A stretch of 11,900 nt of DNA from Candidatus Hodarchaeota archaeon (GCA_016840025.1 JAEOTF010000084.1:1-11900); one strand, 5' to 3'. Positions 1 to 6,982 are shown, counted from the stretch's first letter. Notes: generated by a model from the letters alone, not told the origin. Numbers and translations are program-made.

Positions 1-169
1 CAATAATAATATACAGAAAAAGATGGAGATAAACCGATAGAACAGGTTTTTATCTGGATTTCTCATTCATCACCCAACCTATGTGGTAATTACTAACTAA
101 TAGAACATAATTGGAAGTTGTTTATTAGGTAATATATGCTTGATGCTACATATATCAATGTAGGCCGCA

Positions 170-553
170 TCAATGAAGTTCTTTTCCTATTTTTTTTGCA
201 CTCTGATCGATTTCTTTAGCGATGGCAAATAATTTTTCAAGTGATTGATTGATTTGAGTTAGTTTTTCTCCATGCTGCTCTTGGAACTCCTGTATTAGGG
301 TTAATCGAGTTGTTTTTTGTTTTAAAATGGAGTCATGTTTCAAGGCATATTCACGTTGAGCTGCTTTACGATGATTCGGATAGCTTTCAAGCCTAATCAG
401 CTTTAAAACTTGCCCACGCGTCCTACGCGCTCCTTTATTAGAAGCATGGGACAGTAATCTTCGTCCGAGGTCAGAGGTCATCCCAATATAGATTGGTCGT
501 GCTCTACCTCTCTTTGGATCACCTAAAAACAAGAAGTATACCCAATATGGCAT
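170..553 (-). CDS. GIY-YIG domain endonuclease-like protein (UPF0213/YhbQ-like)
   Basis: A 127-residue protein with a single GIY-YIG nuclease domain in the N-terminal two thirds. The first motif is degenerate (W4-V5-Y6-F7 instead of GIY). The second is clear (Y22-I23-G24), followed by the expected arginine pair R31/R32 in GRRLLSH with H36, and a glutamate (E68 in QREYALK) that fits the metal-binding Glu. The YIGMTSDLGRRL pattern is that of the small stand-alone UPF0213 type, whose members are generally about 90-100 residues. Residues 80-127 are an extra helical, probably coiled tail. Such proteins are thought to cut DNA, but cellular roles of the stand-alone forms are poorly known. The ATG start is followed at once by the domain; no ribosome site is visible. 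It is divergent from the next gene. Domain call is firm; activity is inferred. Confidence 0.85.
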   Translation of the reverse strand: MPYWVYFLFLGDPKRGRARPIYIGMTSDLGRRLLSHASNKGARRTRGQVLKLIRLESYPNHRKAAQREYALKHDSILKQKTTRLTLIQEFQEQHGEKLTQINQSLEKLFAIAKEIDQSAKKIGKELH

Positions 554-697
554 GACAAAACACTAATGAAAGATTTTCATGACCTTTCTTAACAAAATTG
601 AATGAATACCTTCTTATGAAAATGAGTATAGAAGTCTTCACTGGAATAAACTAGATCAAACATTAACTAAAACTGAATAAACCGTTGGTCGATTTTC

Positions 698-2263
698 TTG
701 GTTTTGCCTTTTGCTGGTCTTACCATTGGAATTTTTCTTAAAACTGTCGTTTCCAAATGGGTTTTACCTGAAGCAGGTCCAAAAGTCTCCGACTTTCTAT
801 GGAATCGGATGAAGAAAAAAATAGAAAAAAAAACCGGTAAGAATGTATTTAATGATCATCTACGGGAATCTAATCTTGAAGATATTCAAAAAATCATTCA
901 GGATGAGCTATCGGCCTATGGGGTTTCTCGTGAAAAGGTCGATGAACTCGTTTTCCATTGTTTAGCTGATTTAGAGAATCAGCATTCAGAAATTCTTACC
1001 AAACTTGATAATGTAGAGAATTTACTCGAAAAAGTTGTTCTTCCTCTCTCTTTTCAGGTCTCCCTAAACAATCCTGAGGTACCGGCAGCTCTGATTGAAA
1101 AATTGCTCCATGAGGACATCCGGGGTAACCCCGACTCTCAAAGAGTATTGAAAGAGATGGTGGAAGAAGGTACTGTCGATACTACTTCTGTAGAGGTGGT
1201 AAGGAAATATGAGTTTCTAAATGAACTTATAGGCCTCGAAAATTTCTTATTTCAACAGTTTGTCCATGCTTTAGAAGCAGGAAAGGAAAATTTCAATTCT
1301 CTCCCCGCGTACCTTACCATTATGAACATCCTTGGGACGGAACCAGAGAATGAGGAAAATCAAAAACGTTTGAACAATTTTATCGCACGTCTATTTACTG
1401 ATATGACAGACCTCACAACCTCTTCACTTATCATGCTTTTACATATTCTTGACCGTCTCGACCGTTTTACTCTTCTTTCAGATGCTTCTCGTTCTTTTAC
1501 AATTAACCGACTTCTACTTGAGCTTAAAAAAGAGGAAGTGGATGATTCCACCGCTCTTGAGGCAGTTTATTTTCTTGGACGGTTAGGGGGATTAGATCAC
1601 GTAAATTATTCTCATGTTGATTCTATTCTCTCACGTGCTACACAACAGGCTGTAGATAAGGAACCTCTTCGACTAACCCAACGTATCGCCCGTTGGCTTC
1701 GGAAAAGAGGTACTCGTTCATCTAGAGATACAAAAAGATCAATACGGGTATTGCACACACTAACACGTCGTTTAGAACTGCGAAAATTCGCGCGATCAAC
1801 TCCCAAGTTGCTTCGTGAATTAGCTCGTGTGAATGGTGAGATTAATCTTCTTATCTTAGACTTTGAGCGGGAAGCAGAGCTTCCAGCAGCTCAGGGATTA
1901 GAATTTTTAATTACTAATTTAGTTACTATCCTTCAACGAGCAGACCTCAAAAAATTTGATGTAGAAACCCGTGCAAGTTTTCTTAGAACGCTTGATAATG
2001 CGTTGTATCTTCAAGATCTAATTGGAATCAACCAAGCACGTCAAATGGCTGTTAAAGGGCAGACAATTCTAAGGGGCCTTTATAGAAAGGAAATAGGTAA
2101 GTATCAACGTCAAAGTGATGAAGAACTTGATGCTATTCTTCAACGAATTGTTTTGGAAAGTTCAATTGAAGAAGCTAAAAGCTCTACAGGTCCTTCCTCT
2201 GCGAAGAGGAAAACAACATCTCCTAAAAAGGGTAAAAAGAAAAAAACTCGACTTAGTAGTTGA
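698..2263 (+). CDS. Uncharacterised all-helical protein with hydrophobic N-terminus and lysine-rich tail
   Basis: A 521-residue protein that I do not recognise. The frame is bounded upstream by TGA at 674-676, and the first usable start is TTG at 698; the first ATG codes residue 38, after a conserved-looking hydrophobic segment, so TTG is preferred. Residues 2-24 are hydrophobic (LPFAGLTIGIFLKTVV) and could be a membrane-associated or buried helix. Residues about 35-115 are charged and heptad-like (coiled coil). Residues about 125-480 look like a long array of helices, possibly ARM/HEAT-like, with no NTPase or nuclease motif. The last 27 residues are a basic Ser/Lys tail (KRKTTSPKKGKKKK), which could bind nucleic acid or acidic lipid. 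The stop lies 6 bases before the methyltransferase-like gene, so the two are probably co-transcribed. The helical N-terminus loosely recalls N-termini of STAND-type proteins, but this is weak. Confidence 0.8.
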   Translation: MVLPFAGLTIGIFLKTVVSKWVLPEAGPKVSDFLWNRMKKKIEKKTGKNVFNDHLRESNLEDIQKIIQDELSAYGVSREKVDELVFHCLADLENQHSEILTKLDNVENLLEKVVLPLSFQVSLNNPEVPAALIEKLLHEDIRGNPDSQRVLKEMVEEGTVDTTSVEVVRKYEFLNELIGLENFLFQQFVHALEAGKENFNSLPAYLTIMNILGTEPENEENQKRLNNFIARLFTDMTDLTTSSLIMLLHILDRLDRFTLLSDASRSFTINRLLLELKKEEVDDSTALEAVYFLGRLGGLDHVNYSHVDSILSRATQQAVDKEPLRLTQRIARWLRKRGTRSSRDTKRSIRVLHTLTRRLELRKFARSTPKLLRELARVNGEINLLILDFEREAELPAAQGLEFLITNLVTILQRADLKKFDVETRASFLRTLDNALYLQDLIGINQARQMAVKGQTILRGLYRKEIGKYQRQSDEELDAILQRIVLESSIEEAKSSTGPSSAKRKTTSPKKGKKKKTRLSS

Positions 2264-2269
2264 AATAGG

Positions 2270-2863
2270 ATGACACAATTCGCTTTTCCTCCTCTTGATG
2301 AAGAAACTTTAGATATAGTTTCTAAACTTAGTAAACTTCCCCAAAGACAGAACATTCTTGTTTGGGGCGGAGATCCCGATTTTGTGTCTACAATCGCACA
2401 CAAAGTACCTGTAGCTCAATTCAAGGTTGTGTCACTTGATGAAAAGGATTTATCGAGCTTTACAGCAAATTCAATTACTTTCGCAGATCGTATTAGCGTT
2501 CTTGAGACAACATTAACAACTACCACCCTTTCCGATAATAGTATGGATCTTATTATCCTATGCTATCTTCTTTATCGGCATCCTAACCCTTTAACTCTCC
2601 TCAACGAAGTTATCCGTCTACTTTCTCCAATTGGGCTTCTTTTAATCATTGATTATCGTGCTCTCCCATTACGAGAGTATGTGGGATTAGTCCGCAAAAA
2701 ATATGCCTCTGCATTTCCAGATGATGCATTTGAAGAATATGCTATAACGAATAAATACTCAACTGAAGATATTGGAATTCTGCTTGATCTTAAAAGTTTC
2801 ATGGTCTTGAAATGTATCTCATGGCGTGAGCGGCAGGTATTAGTGGTCGCTCAACACTGGTAG
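2270..2863 (+). CDS. SAM-dependent methyltransferase-like protein, degenerate motif I
   Basis: A 197-residue protein with the order of elements of a class I (Rossmann) methyltransferase. Motif I is at residues 29-38 (ILVWGGDPDF, in place of the usual DxGxGxG). A strand ending in an acidic residue is at 53-57 (VVSLD). The Methyltransf_11-like segment is at 87-107 (LSDNSMDLIILCYLLYRHPNP), and the next helix and strand are at 111-128 (LNEVIRLLSPIGLLLIID). Motif I lacks the normal Asp-x-Gly-x-Gly, so SAM binding may be altered or lost. The C-terminal half (residues 130-197) has no known substrate domain. ATG follows the upstream stop by 6 bases with AATAGG before it, giving tight coupling to the helical protein gene. 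It could be a true enzyme on an unknown substrate or a non-catalytic partner. Fold assignment is fairly confident; function is unknown. Confidence 0.7.
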   Translation: MTQFAFPPLDEETLDIVSKLSKLPQRQNILVWGGDPDFVSTIAHKVPVAQFKVVSLDEKDLSSFTANSITFADRISVLETTLTTTTLSDNSMDLIILCYLLYRHPNPLTLLNEVIRLLSPIGLLLIIDYRALPLREYVGLVRKKYASAFPDDAFEEYAITNKYSTEDIGILLDLKSFMVLKCISWRERQVLVVAQHW

Positions 2864-2886
2864 GCTTATGATTGATTCAGGTTTGA

Positions 2887-3366
2887 CTAGTCCTTCCCTC
2901 TTTTATCAGAATGTGTTTTTATAGACGAAAAAAGATTTGGGTTTAACAAATCTGTAGGTCGAATACCTTTTCTCAGAAGGTTGCTTCCTTCTTTATTAAG
3001 TGTATATTGTTTACCTTGATCTTTAAGCTGTTGTTTTAAGGAATAATTGGCTTTTTGTAAAGACGATATCTGTTCTTGAAGACTAAGTATCTTATCCTGC
3101 ACTGCATCTATCTTATGACCGGTAACTAACATTTGTTCACTTTTTGTGACCGCAGTAATTACTTCCCAGGCACGGACGCATCCCTGCTTGTCAACATGAA
3201 GAATCCGCGCATGAACGGGCTCTGAGGATAAGCCATGTCCATCTATAACAGTGGCTAGCCCATTTGCATATGTTCGGAGGGTTTTTTTGTCAACTTCAAG
3301 ATTTGTTGGCTTTTCACAGAGTGGGCATGGTTCACATAAGAGTGTCATGGTGTTCTTTTTAGCCAC
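2887..3366 (-). CDS. Paralogue P1 of a tandem Cys-motif/coiled-coil family
   Basis: A 159-residue protein when started at GTG 3366. A longer frame from ATG 3402 exists, but GTG aligns exactly with the starts of the two neighbouring paralogues, places the cysteines at the same positions (C11, C14, C17 in LLCEPCPLC), and sits 5 bases after GGTGA (3372-3376). The core has the family signature GLATVIDGHGL, then RILHVD, then VRAWEVITAV. It is followed by a coiled coil (about residues 85-120, LQEQISSLQKANYSLKQQL) and a polar tail with LLNPNLFSSIK. The three cysteines could hold a metal or be one half of a zinc site. I know no named family for this. It converges on the methyltransferase-like gene, with 23 bases between stops. 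Shared tail and promoter make it closer to P3 than to P2. Confidence 0.8.
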   Translation of the reverse strand: MAKKNTMTLLCEPCPLCEKPTNLEVDKKTLRTYANGLATVIDGHGLSSEPVHARILHVDKQGCVRAWEVITAVTKSEQMLVTGHKIDAVQDKILSLQEQISSLQKANYSLKQQLKDQGKQYTLNKEGSNLLRKGIRPTDLLNPNLFSSIKTHSDKRGKD

Positions 3367-3615
3367 ATAGGTCACCGCAAAGATAAAGGGAAGAATAAGC
3401 AAGGAATGCCATTAAGAGGAATCATCCTTTTACACCATATAAACTCATTTAAGATTTGTCAAAAGGGAATGGAAAGTTTCAAAATATCCCTCTCCGGTAT
3501 ATTTAGGGGATTTAGTCTCTTATTCTTGTTATTTCTTTCTCTTTTAAGTGAAAATGCCCTTGTTATGAATGTAGGGCGACAAAAATCTCTTTAAAGTGAA
3601 AATGATATGTAGCTA
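3367..3615 (-). repeat. Upstream/promoter region of P1, duplicated upstream of P3
   Basis: This non-coding stretch aligns colinearly with 4789-5036. Landmarks shared in the same order are the GGTG ribosome site, a block around CCATTAAGA, a TATA-like box, GATTTGTCAA, a TATTTAGG block, and GGGCGACAAAA at 3574-3584. The distance from GATTTGTC to GGGCGAC is 114 bases here and 116 in the other copy. The gene was therefore duplicated together with about 240 bp of 5' DNA. A small plus-strand frame through here (3406-3594) is judged not to be a gene. Confidence 0.75.
3435..3443 (-). promoter_or_regulatory. TATA-like box for P1
   Basis: Read on the minus strand the box is TTTATATGG, close to the archaeal TATA consensus, with an A-rich BRE-like stretch (CTTAAATGAG) just before it. 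The spacing predicts a transcript start near 3410 and a leader of roughly 45 bases ending in GGTGA and the GTG start. The equivalent box is conserved upstream of P3 (4857-4865). Confidence 0.5.
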
Positions 3616-3697
3616 TAGCTAATACACTCAAACTCATGATAATCTAGTTGAATAGACGCACCGAATTGGGAACTCTCTGAATATTACCACTTTCCCT

Positions 3698-4081
3698 CTA
3701 CTTTTCCAAACACTTCTGTAATTGATTATATAATTCCTTATTAGCCTTTTCCAACTCTTCAATTGTTTTCTTTTGATCTAAAACCCGTTTTTCGAGGGTT
3801 GTTATCTTCTCTTGCATAATTTCCATTTTTAGATCAGGTGTTACCATATCATCAGTTAGGGTGATTGCGGTAACAGTTTCAAAAGCTCTCACATCTCCTT
3901 GACTATCAACATGCAGAATTCGTATATGTGGTGTTCCATTACTCAATCCATGTGTATCAATTACAGTAGCCAAGCCAGTTTTATGGATTTTAAGATTTTT
4001 TGGATCGATTAGAAGCGATATCGCATTTTTACAGATTGGACAGGATTCACATAAGAGCGAAACGAGTTTTTTTTCAGCCAT
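3698..4081 (-). CDS. Paralogue P2 of the tandem Cys-motif/coiled-coil family
   Basis: A 127-residue protein starting at ATG 4081. A second ATG at 4093 is in frame, but it overlaps the GGTG ribosome site (4088-4091) that serves 4081 with a 6-base gap, and 4081 aligns with the starts of P1 and P3 (MAEKK versus MAKKN and MAQKK). C11, C14 and C17 (LLCESCPIC) match the other copies. The core signature reads GLATVIDTHGL, RILHVD, VRAFETVTAI. A strong coiled coil fills the C-terminal third (about residues 82-125, EKITTLEKRVLDQKKTIEEL). P2 ends there and lacks the extra tail of P1 and P3. Its upstream DNA is unlike theirs. A coiled coil in all copies suggests homo- or hetero-oligomers among the paralogues (inference). 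Function unknown. Confidence 0.85.
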   Translation of the reverse strand: MAEKKLVSLLCESCPICKNAISLLIDPKNLKIHKTGLATVIDTHGLSNGTPHIRILHVDSQGDVRAFETVTAITLTDDMVTPDLKMEIMQEKITTLEKRVLDQKKTIEELEKANKELYNQLQKCLEK

Positions 4082-4131
4082 ATGACCCACCATAACTGTG
4101 AAGGAGATGTATAGTGAAATGCAGGTAAAAA

Positions 4132-4160
4132 AATAATATTCAGAAAAGCATTATATTATT
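4132..4160. repeat. AT-rich inverted repeat upstream of P2
   Basis: AATAATAT (4132-4139) and ATATTATT (4153-4160) are perfect inverted arms around a 13-base loop, about 50 bases upstream of P2. It may be a regulatory site or only a product of the AT-rich composition. Confidence 0.3.
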
Positions 4161-4210
4161 TCTTATATCAAGAATTATTAGAAAAAAAGGTATTAGGACA
4201 GCACATTAAG

Positions 4211-4252
4211 TCAACTACCCACAGACGCAAGCGATGAGTGGGGTTTCTTGGT
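4211..4252 (-). repeat. Orphan hairpin resembling an IS200/IS605-type right end
   Basis: CCCAC (4218-4222) pairs with GTGGG (4238-4242), and inside it CGC (4226-4228) pairs with GCG (4231-4233). On the minus strand the flanks read AAGAAACCCCAC before and GTGGGTAGTTGA after, a form I associate with right-end hairpins of IS200/IS605-family elements. No transposase lies next to it; P3 occupies the place where one would be expected. It could be a relic, a palindrome-associated mini-element, or a terminator/RNA structure between P3 and P2. Confidence 0.4.
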
Positions 4253-4289
4253 GATCTCGTATAAAAACCAGAATTCAAGGGTTTTTTGT

Positions 4290-4788
4290 TTATTCATCAT
4301 TATCTGAGACAAATTTCACGATCGAGAAAGTGTTAACGTCGAGTAATATCGACGGTGAGGCGCGTTGGATTAGAAGATTTTCCACATCTGTATTTTTTAC
4401 CTTATATTCTTTCATAAATTTCTGTAGTTGATACCTTAACTCCTCATTGGCTTTTTGTAAATCAATAATAAAATTTTCCCGCTCTAAGAGCATTCTCTTA
4501 AGTTTTTGTACTTCTTCTTCCATTATTTCTGATTTAAGTTTGATTGGCACCATTTCGCCACACATAGTGATTGCTGTGACGACTTCCCAGGCACGAACTT
4601 CTCCCTTTTTGTCAACATGTAGAATTCGTACATGTGAAGGGTCAAAAGTCAGACCATGAGTATCTATTACTGTACAAAGACCACTAGCCTTTAGTCTGAT
4701 GGCTGCAATATTAACAAAGAGTGAAATTGGTTTTTTACAGACGGAGCACTGTTCACATAAGAGAGAAACAGTTTTTTTTTTGAGCCAT
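4290..4788 (-). pseudogene. Paralogue P3, frameshifted by one base in an A10 tract
   Basis: A third copy of the family. ATG 4788 lies 6 bases after GGTG (4795-4798) and begins MAQKK, but the run of ten A (4772-4781, T on the plus strand) puts the frame out and gives a stop after 11 codons. Removing one A restores an uninterrupted 165-residue product. It has C11, C14 and C17 (LLCEQCSVC), GLCTVIDTHGL, RILHVD, VRAWEVVTAI, a coiled coil (about residues 80-120) and a tail with LLDVNTFSIVKFVSD that resembles P1. P2 has A8 at the same place and is in frame. The frame after the tract is open for over 480 bases, so the break is recent, a sequencing or assembly error, or bypassed by slippage on the A-run. 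A caller using only starts within the open frame would report a 91-residue fragment from ATG 4565. Confidence 0.8.
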
Positions 4789-5036
4789 ACAAGCCACCGC
4801 AGATATGAGGAAGGAAATGATGAGAGAAAACCATTAAGAAGAGTAATCTACTTACACGATATAAACACATTTAAGATTTGTCAATAGAAAGAAAAAAGAT
4901 TTTGTATTGCCCTTTTCGAGAATATTTAGGATTTTTTTCACTCGTTTTTTCAATTGTATGGATATCCTACTTAATTTCTCGTTTAGAATAGGTTAACGGG
5001 CGACAAAATATTTTTAAGGATGTAAATGAGATATAC
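4789..5036 (-). repeat. Upstream/promoter region of P3, duplicate of that of P1
   Basis: Colinear with 3367-3615. It carries the same ribosome site, TATA-like box, GATTTGTCAA block and GGGCGACAAAA block (4998-5008). Homology fades after about 5036. The remaining bases up to the next gene at 5137 show no gene or clear signal. Confidence 0.7.
4857..4865 (-). promoter_or_regulatory. TATA-like box for P3
   Basis: On the minus strand it reads TTTATATCG, preceded by the same A-rich block as in the P1 promoter, with a leader of similar length to ATG 4788. Its survival suggests P3 is still transcribed. Confidence 0.45.
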
Positions 5037-5136
5037 TGACTACTATATGCGTATAAAAGCGATTTTATTATCTAGATAGACGGATGTATTGTTTTCTTCT
5101 TTTTTCTGAAATGAAGACGTCAAAAAGTCACAAAAA

Positions 5137-6282
5137 TCATCGCAGGTCCACAAAGTAGACCAAATCTTTTGCCAAATTCCAGACCTTTTCTATGCTATGA
5201 GGATCGTCATCCATTATTATTTTTACTGTTAGATGAGGTGCTGTCTTGATCTCTATTGAGACGTCTCCTCCCATTTTAATCAGTCTTTCAGGAATTCCTC
5301 TTTCTTGAAGCAGGGCTTCTTTTGTAGTTTCTGGAGTAGCATTTACCTCTATGCCTTCAAAAGGACTAAGCCAATCGAATTCTTTTACAGCCCCTGTATA
5401 GAGAAGATCTATTTGAATATCTTTAGAAGTAAAAAGCTCTCCGTCACCGATGAATAAAATTTTACCTGAAATTGCCCCTAAATCCCAAATAATGTTTTTT
5501 AAAGCGCCAAACAGTGGTTTTGACGATATTTTGCTTTCTTCGAGGAAATTAACCTCGGAGAAATTGTATCTGATCGCTTCAAAGGCTTTTTTATGTTCTT
5601 CACTTATTGAAGTTACCTTCTTCTCTTTGGGTATTGAAGTTATTAATGCACTTTCTTGGTTTTGAACTTTATTTTCTTCCACTAGCGTTTCCTTGGTTCC
5701 TAAAGAAGGACGGATGGGATCTTTAAGTGTTAAAAGTGCTTCTTTGTCAGTTTTTTCAATTCCTGATTGATTAGGTGCACTCTCAAGAATCTCCAGAGGT
5801 GATTTACTTTCAACTGTCTCAAGAGGTAATTCACTTTCTTCTACATCGAGAGATAGCTTCGGTTGTATTCGAGCTTCTTTTGCCTGACATTCTATACATA
5901 ATTGTTCTCCAGACCCAACAATAGCATTACAGATACGACAACGCGATTTTTCTAGAATTGAAGAAGAACGCCATTTATCATGAATATCTAAAGGATGTAA
6001 AGTAGATTGTTGCTGTATAGTTTCTATCCCAGGTTTTAAAAATACTTTATCAGTACAATAGTCTATTTGATCGAATTTTAAGTTCAAAATTTGCTCATCT
6101 TTTGTTCTAACAACAAAATATTTTGTCCCTTTCTGTTGTACCGTCCCCACGTAGGTGTCTCCCAGATAAACTGGTAATCCTTTCGTTAACAACCGTTTTA
6201 AAGGTACTATAGTTCCACAATTCCCACAAAACTTCCCACGGATTTGATGTCCGCAGTTAGGGCAGAAAATTTTCCTCCGCAT
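5137..6282 (-). CDS. Double zinc-ribbon, PRC-barrel-like protein with unknown C-terminal domain
   Basis: A 381-residue multidomain protein. The N-terminal zinc ribbon has C7, C10, C19 and C22 (CPNC and CGNC). Residues about 33-85 look like a PRC barrel (KGLPVYLGDTYVGTV, then IDYCTDKVFLKPG), a small beta-barrel found in archaeal RNA-processing and cell-division proteins. A second zinc knuckle has C115, C118, C129 and C132. Residues about 140-230 are a low-complexity acidic linker with LPLE/SPLE repeats. Residues about 232-381 form a predicted alpha/beta domain (GKILFIGDGELF; LIKMGGDVSIEIK; VKIIMDDD) that I cannot name; the GGDVS segment faintly recalls DUF3786. ATG 6282 has AAGGT six bases upstream. 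No signal peptide or membrane segment is seen, so it is likely cytosolic. It is divergent from the Roadblock gene. It may be an adaptor; function unknown. Confidence 0.8.
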   Translation of the reverse strand: MRRKIFCPNCGHQIRGKFCGNCGTIVPLKRLLTKGLPVYLGDTYVGTVQQKGTKYFVVRTKDEQILNLKFDQIDYCTDKVFLKPGIETIQQQSTLHPLDIHDKWRSSSILEKSRCRICNAIVGSGEQLCIECQAKEARIQPKLSLDVEESELPLETVESKSPLEILESAPNQSGIEKTDKEALLTLKDPIRPSLGTKETLVEENKVQNQESALITSIPKEKKVTSISEEHKKAFEAIRYNFSEVNFLEESKISSKPLFGALKNIIWDLGAISGKILFIGDGELFTSKDIQIDLLYTGAVKEFDWLSPFEGIEVNATPETTKEALLQERGIPERLIKMGGDVSIEIKTAPHLTVKIIMDDDPHSIEKVWNLAKDLVYFVDLR

Positions 6283-6515
6283 AATTAACCTTTATCCTCT
6301 ATCCTTTTTTTTCCTTCTTTTAACTATGTCACAAAGGATTATTAATACCAATTTGAATCGAATCATCCTCTATAAGAGATATAGCACAATAATGCCAAAT
6401 CCGCCGATTTTTATTTATCACAACAATTCAAAAACTGATAATCCTACTAAGTACATACCAAAGTATTTTTGTTTATCAATGCCAAAGTTCTTATGACCTC
6501 GTAGGTGAGTAGCTC
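6283..6515. promoter_or_regulatory. Divergent intergenic region with promoters for the zinc-ribbon/PRC gene and the Roadblock gene
   Basis: 233 bases of AT-rich DNA between two genes transcribed away from each other. For the plus strand a TATA-like TTTTTGTTTATC (about 6466-6477) precedes GGTGAG (6504-6509). For the minus strand a pyrimidine-rich leader precedes the AAGGT site. Exact boxes are uncertain. Confidence 0.4.
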
Positions 6516-6965
6516 TTGGCTGAAACCATTGAAAAACCGCCAGTTAAAACCGAAAAAACACCAATAAAAGCAATACATGACTTTCTTACGGATTTAGGAC
6601 AACGTGAAGGGGTAATTGAGGGTGTGCTGAGTGATAAGACTGGTCTCCCTATGGGTGCGACCATGTCTCCAAATTCTGAGAGCTTAGCTGCATGGTCAAG
6701 CCTTGTTCTGAATACAGCCCAAGAAATGAGCAATATGTTTCTTGAAACACAAGGTATGAAGAAAGAAACGATAAGATTCATTCAAATAAATCAACGAGGC
6801 GGTGCAAAGACTTTACTGATCCCCCATGAAGAGATTATCCTCTCTGTGACTGTTCATGGAGTAATTAAATCTCAACTAGGGGGTAAACGTCGTACAGCCA
6901 GAAAACTTTCTATAGAAAAATTCAAGAAAGCTAAGGAAATGGAGGAAAAGAAAACCGAGAAGTAA
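6516..6965 (+). CDS. Roadblock/LC7 domain protein
   Basis: A 149-residue protein with a Roadblock/LC7 domain at about residues 17-115. It has the typical first helix (IKAIHDFLTDLGQREGVIEG), the strand and turn VLSDKTGLPMGATM, the long central helix LAAWSSLVLNTAQEM, and the last strands (IRFIQINQRGG; TLLIPHEEIILSVTV). The domain dimerises and, in MglB, Ragulator and dynein light chains, binds or regulates small GTPases. A basic helical tail (residues 122-149, rich in Lys/Glu) is added. The start is TTG 6516, supported by GGTGAG six bases upstream; the domain begins soon after. It converges on a Ras-like GTPase, with 17 bases between stops, which suggests a functional partnership (inference). 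Confidence 0.9.
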   Translation: MAETIEKPPVKTEKTPIKAIHDFLTDLGQREGVIEGVLSDKTGLPMGATMSPNSESLAAWSSLVLNTAQEMSNMFLETQGMKKETIRFIQINQRGGAKTLLIPHEEIILSVTVHGVIKSQLGGKRRTARKLSIEKFKKAKEMEEKKTEK

Positions 6966-6982
6966 AGGTTCTGGAAGATAAA

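Noticed and set aside
1..169. Left-edge DNA checked for a gene, tRNA or repeat
   Set aside because: AT-rich with several stops in each frame and no recognisable RNA or repeat.
1360..1806. Two minus-strand frames inside the 521-residue gene
   Set aside because: They are Ser/Arg-rich shadows of the Leu/Glu-rich plus-strand gene.
3406..3594. Plus-strand frame of 62 codons upstream of P1
   Set aside because: It overlaps the P1 promoter and ribosome site. The matching stretch upstream of P3 stops early, so similarity is explained by the duplicated promoter DNA.
4447..4659. Plus-strand frame opposite P3
   Set aside because: It is antisense to the conserved P3 coding sequence and has no domain or ribosome site.
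4699..4887. Plus-strand frame over the P3 5' end and promoter
   Set aside because: It is antisense to P3, crosses the A10 tract and its promoter, and has no protein-like features.
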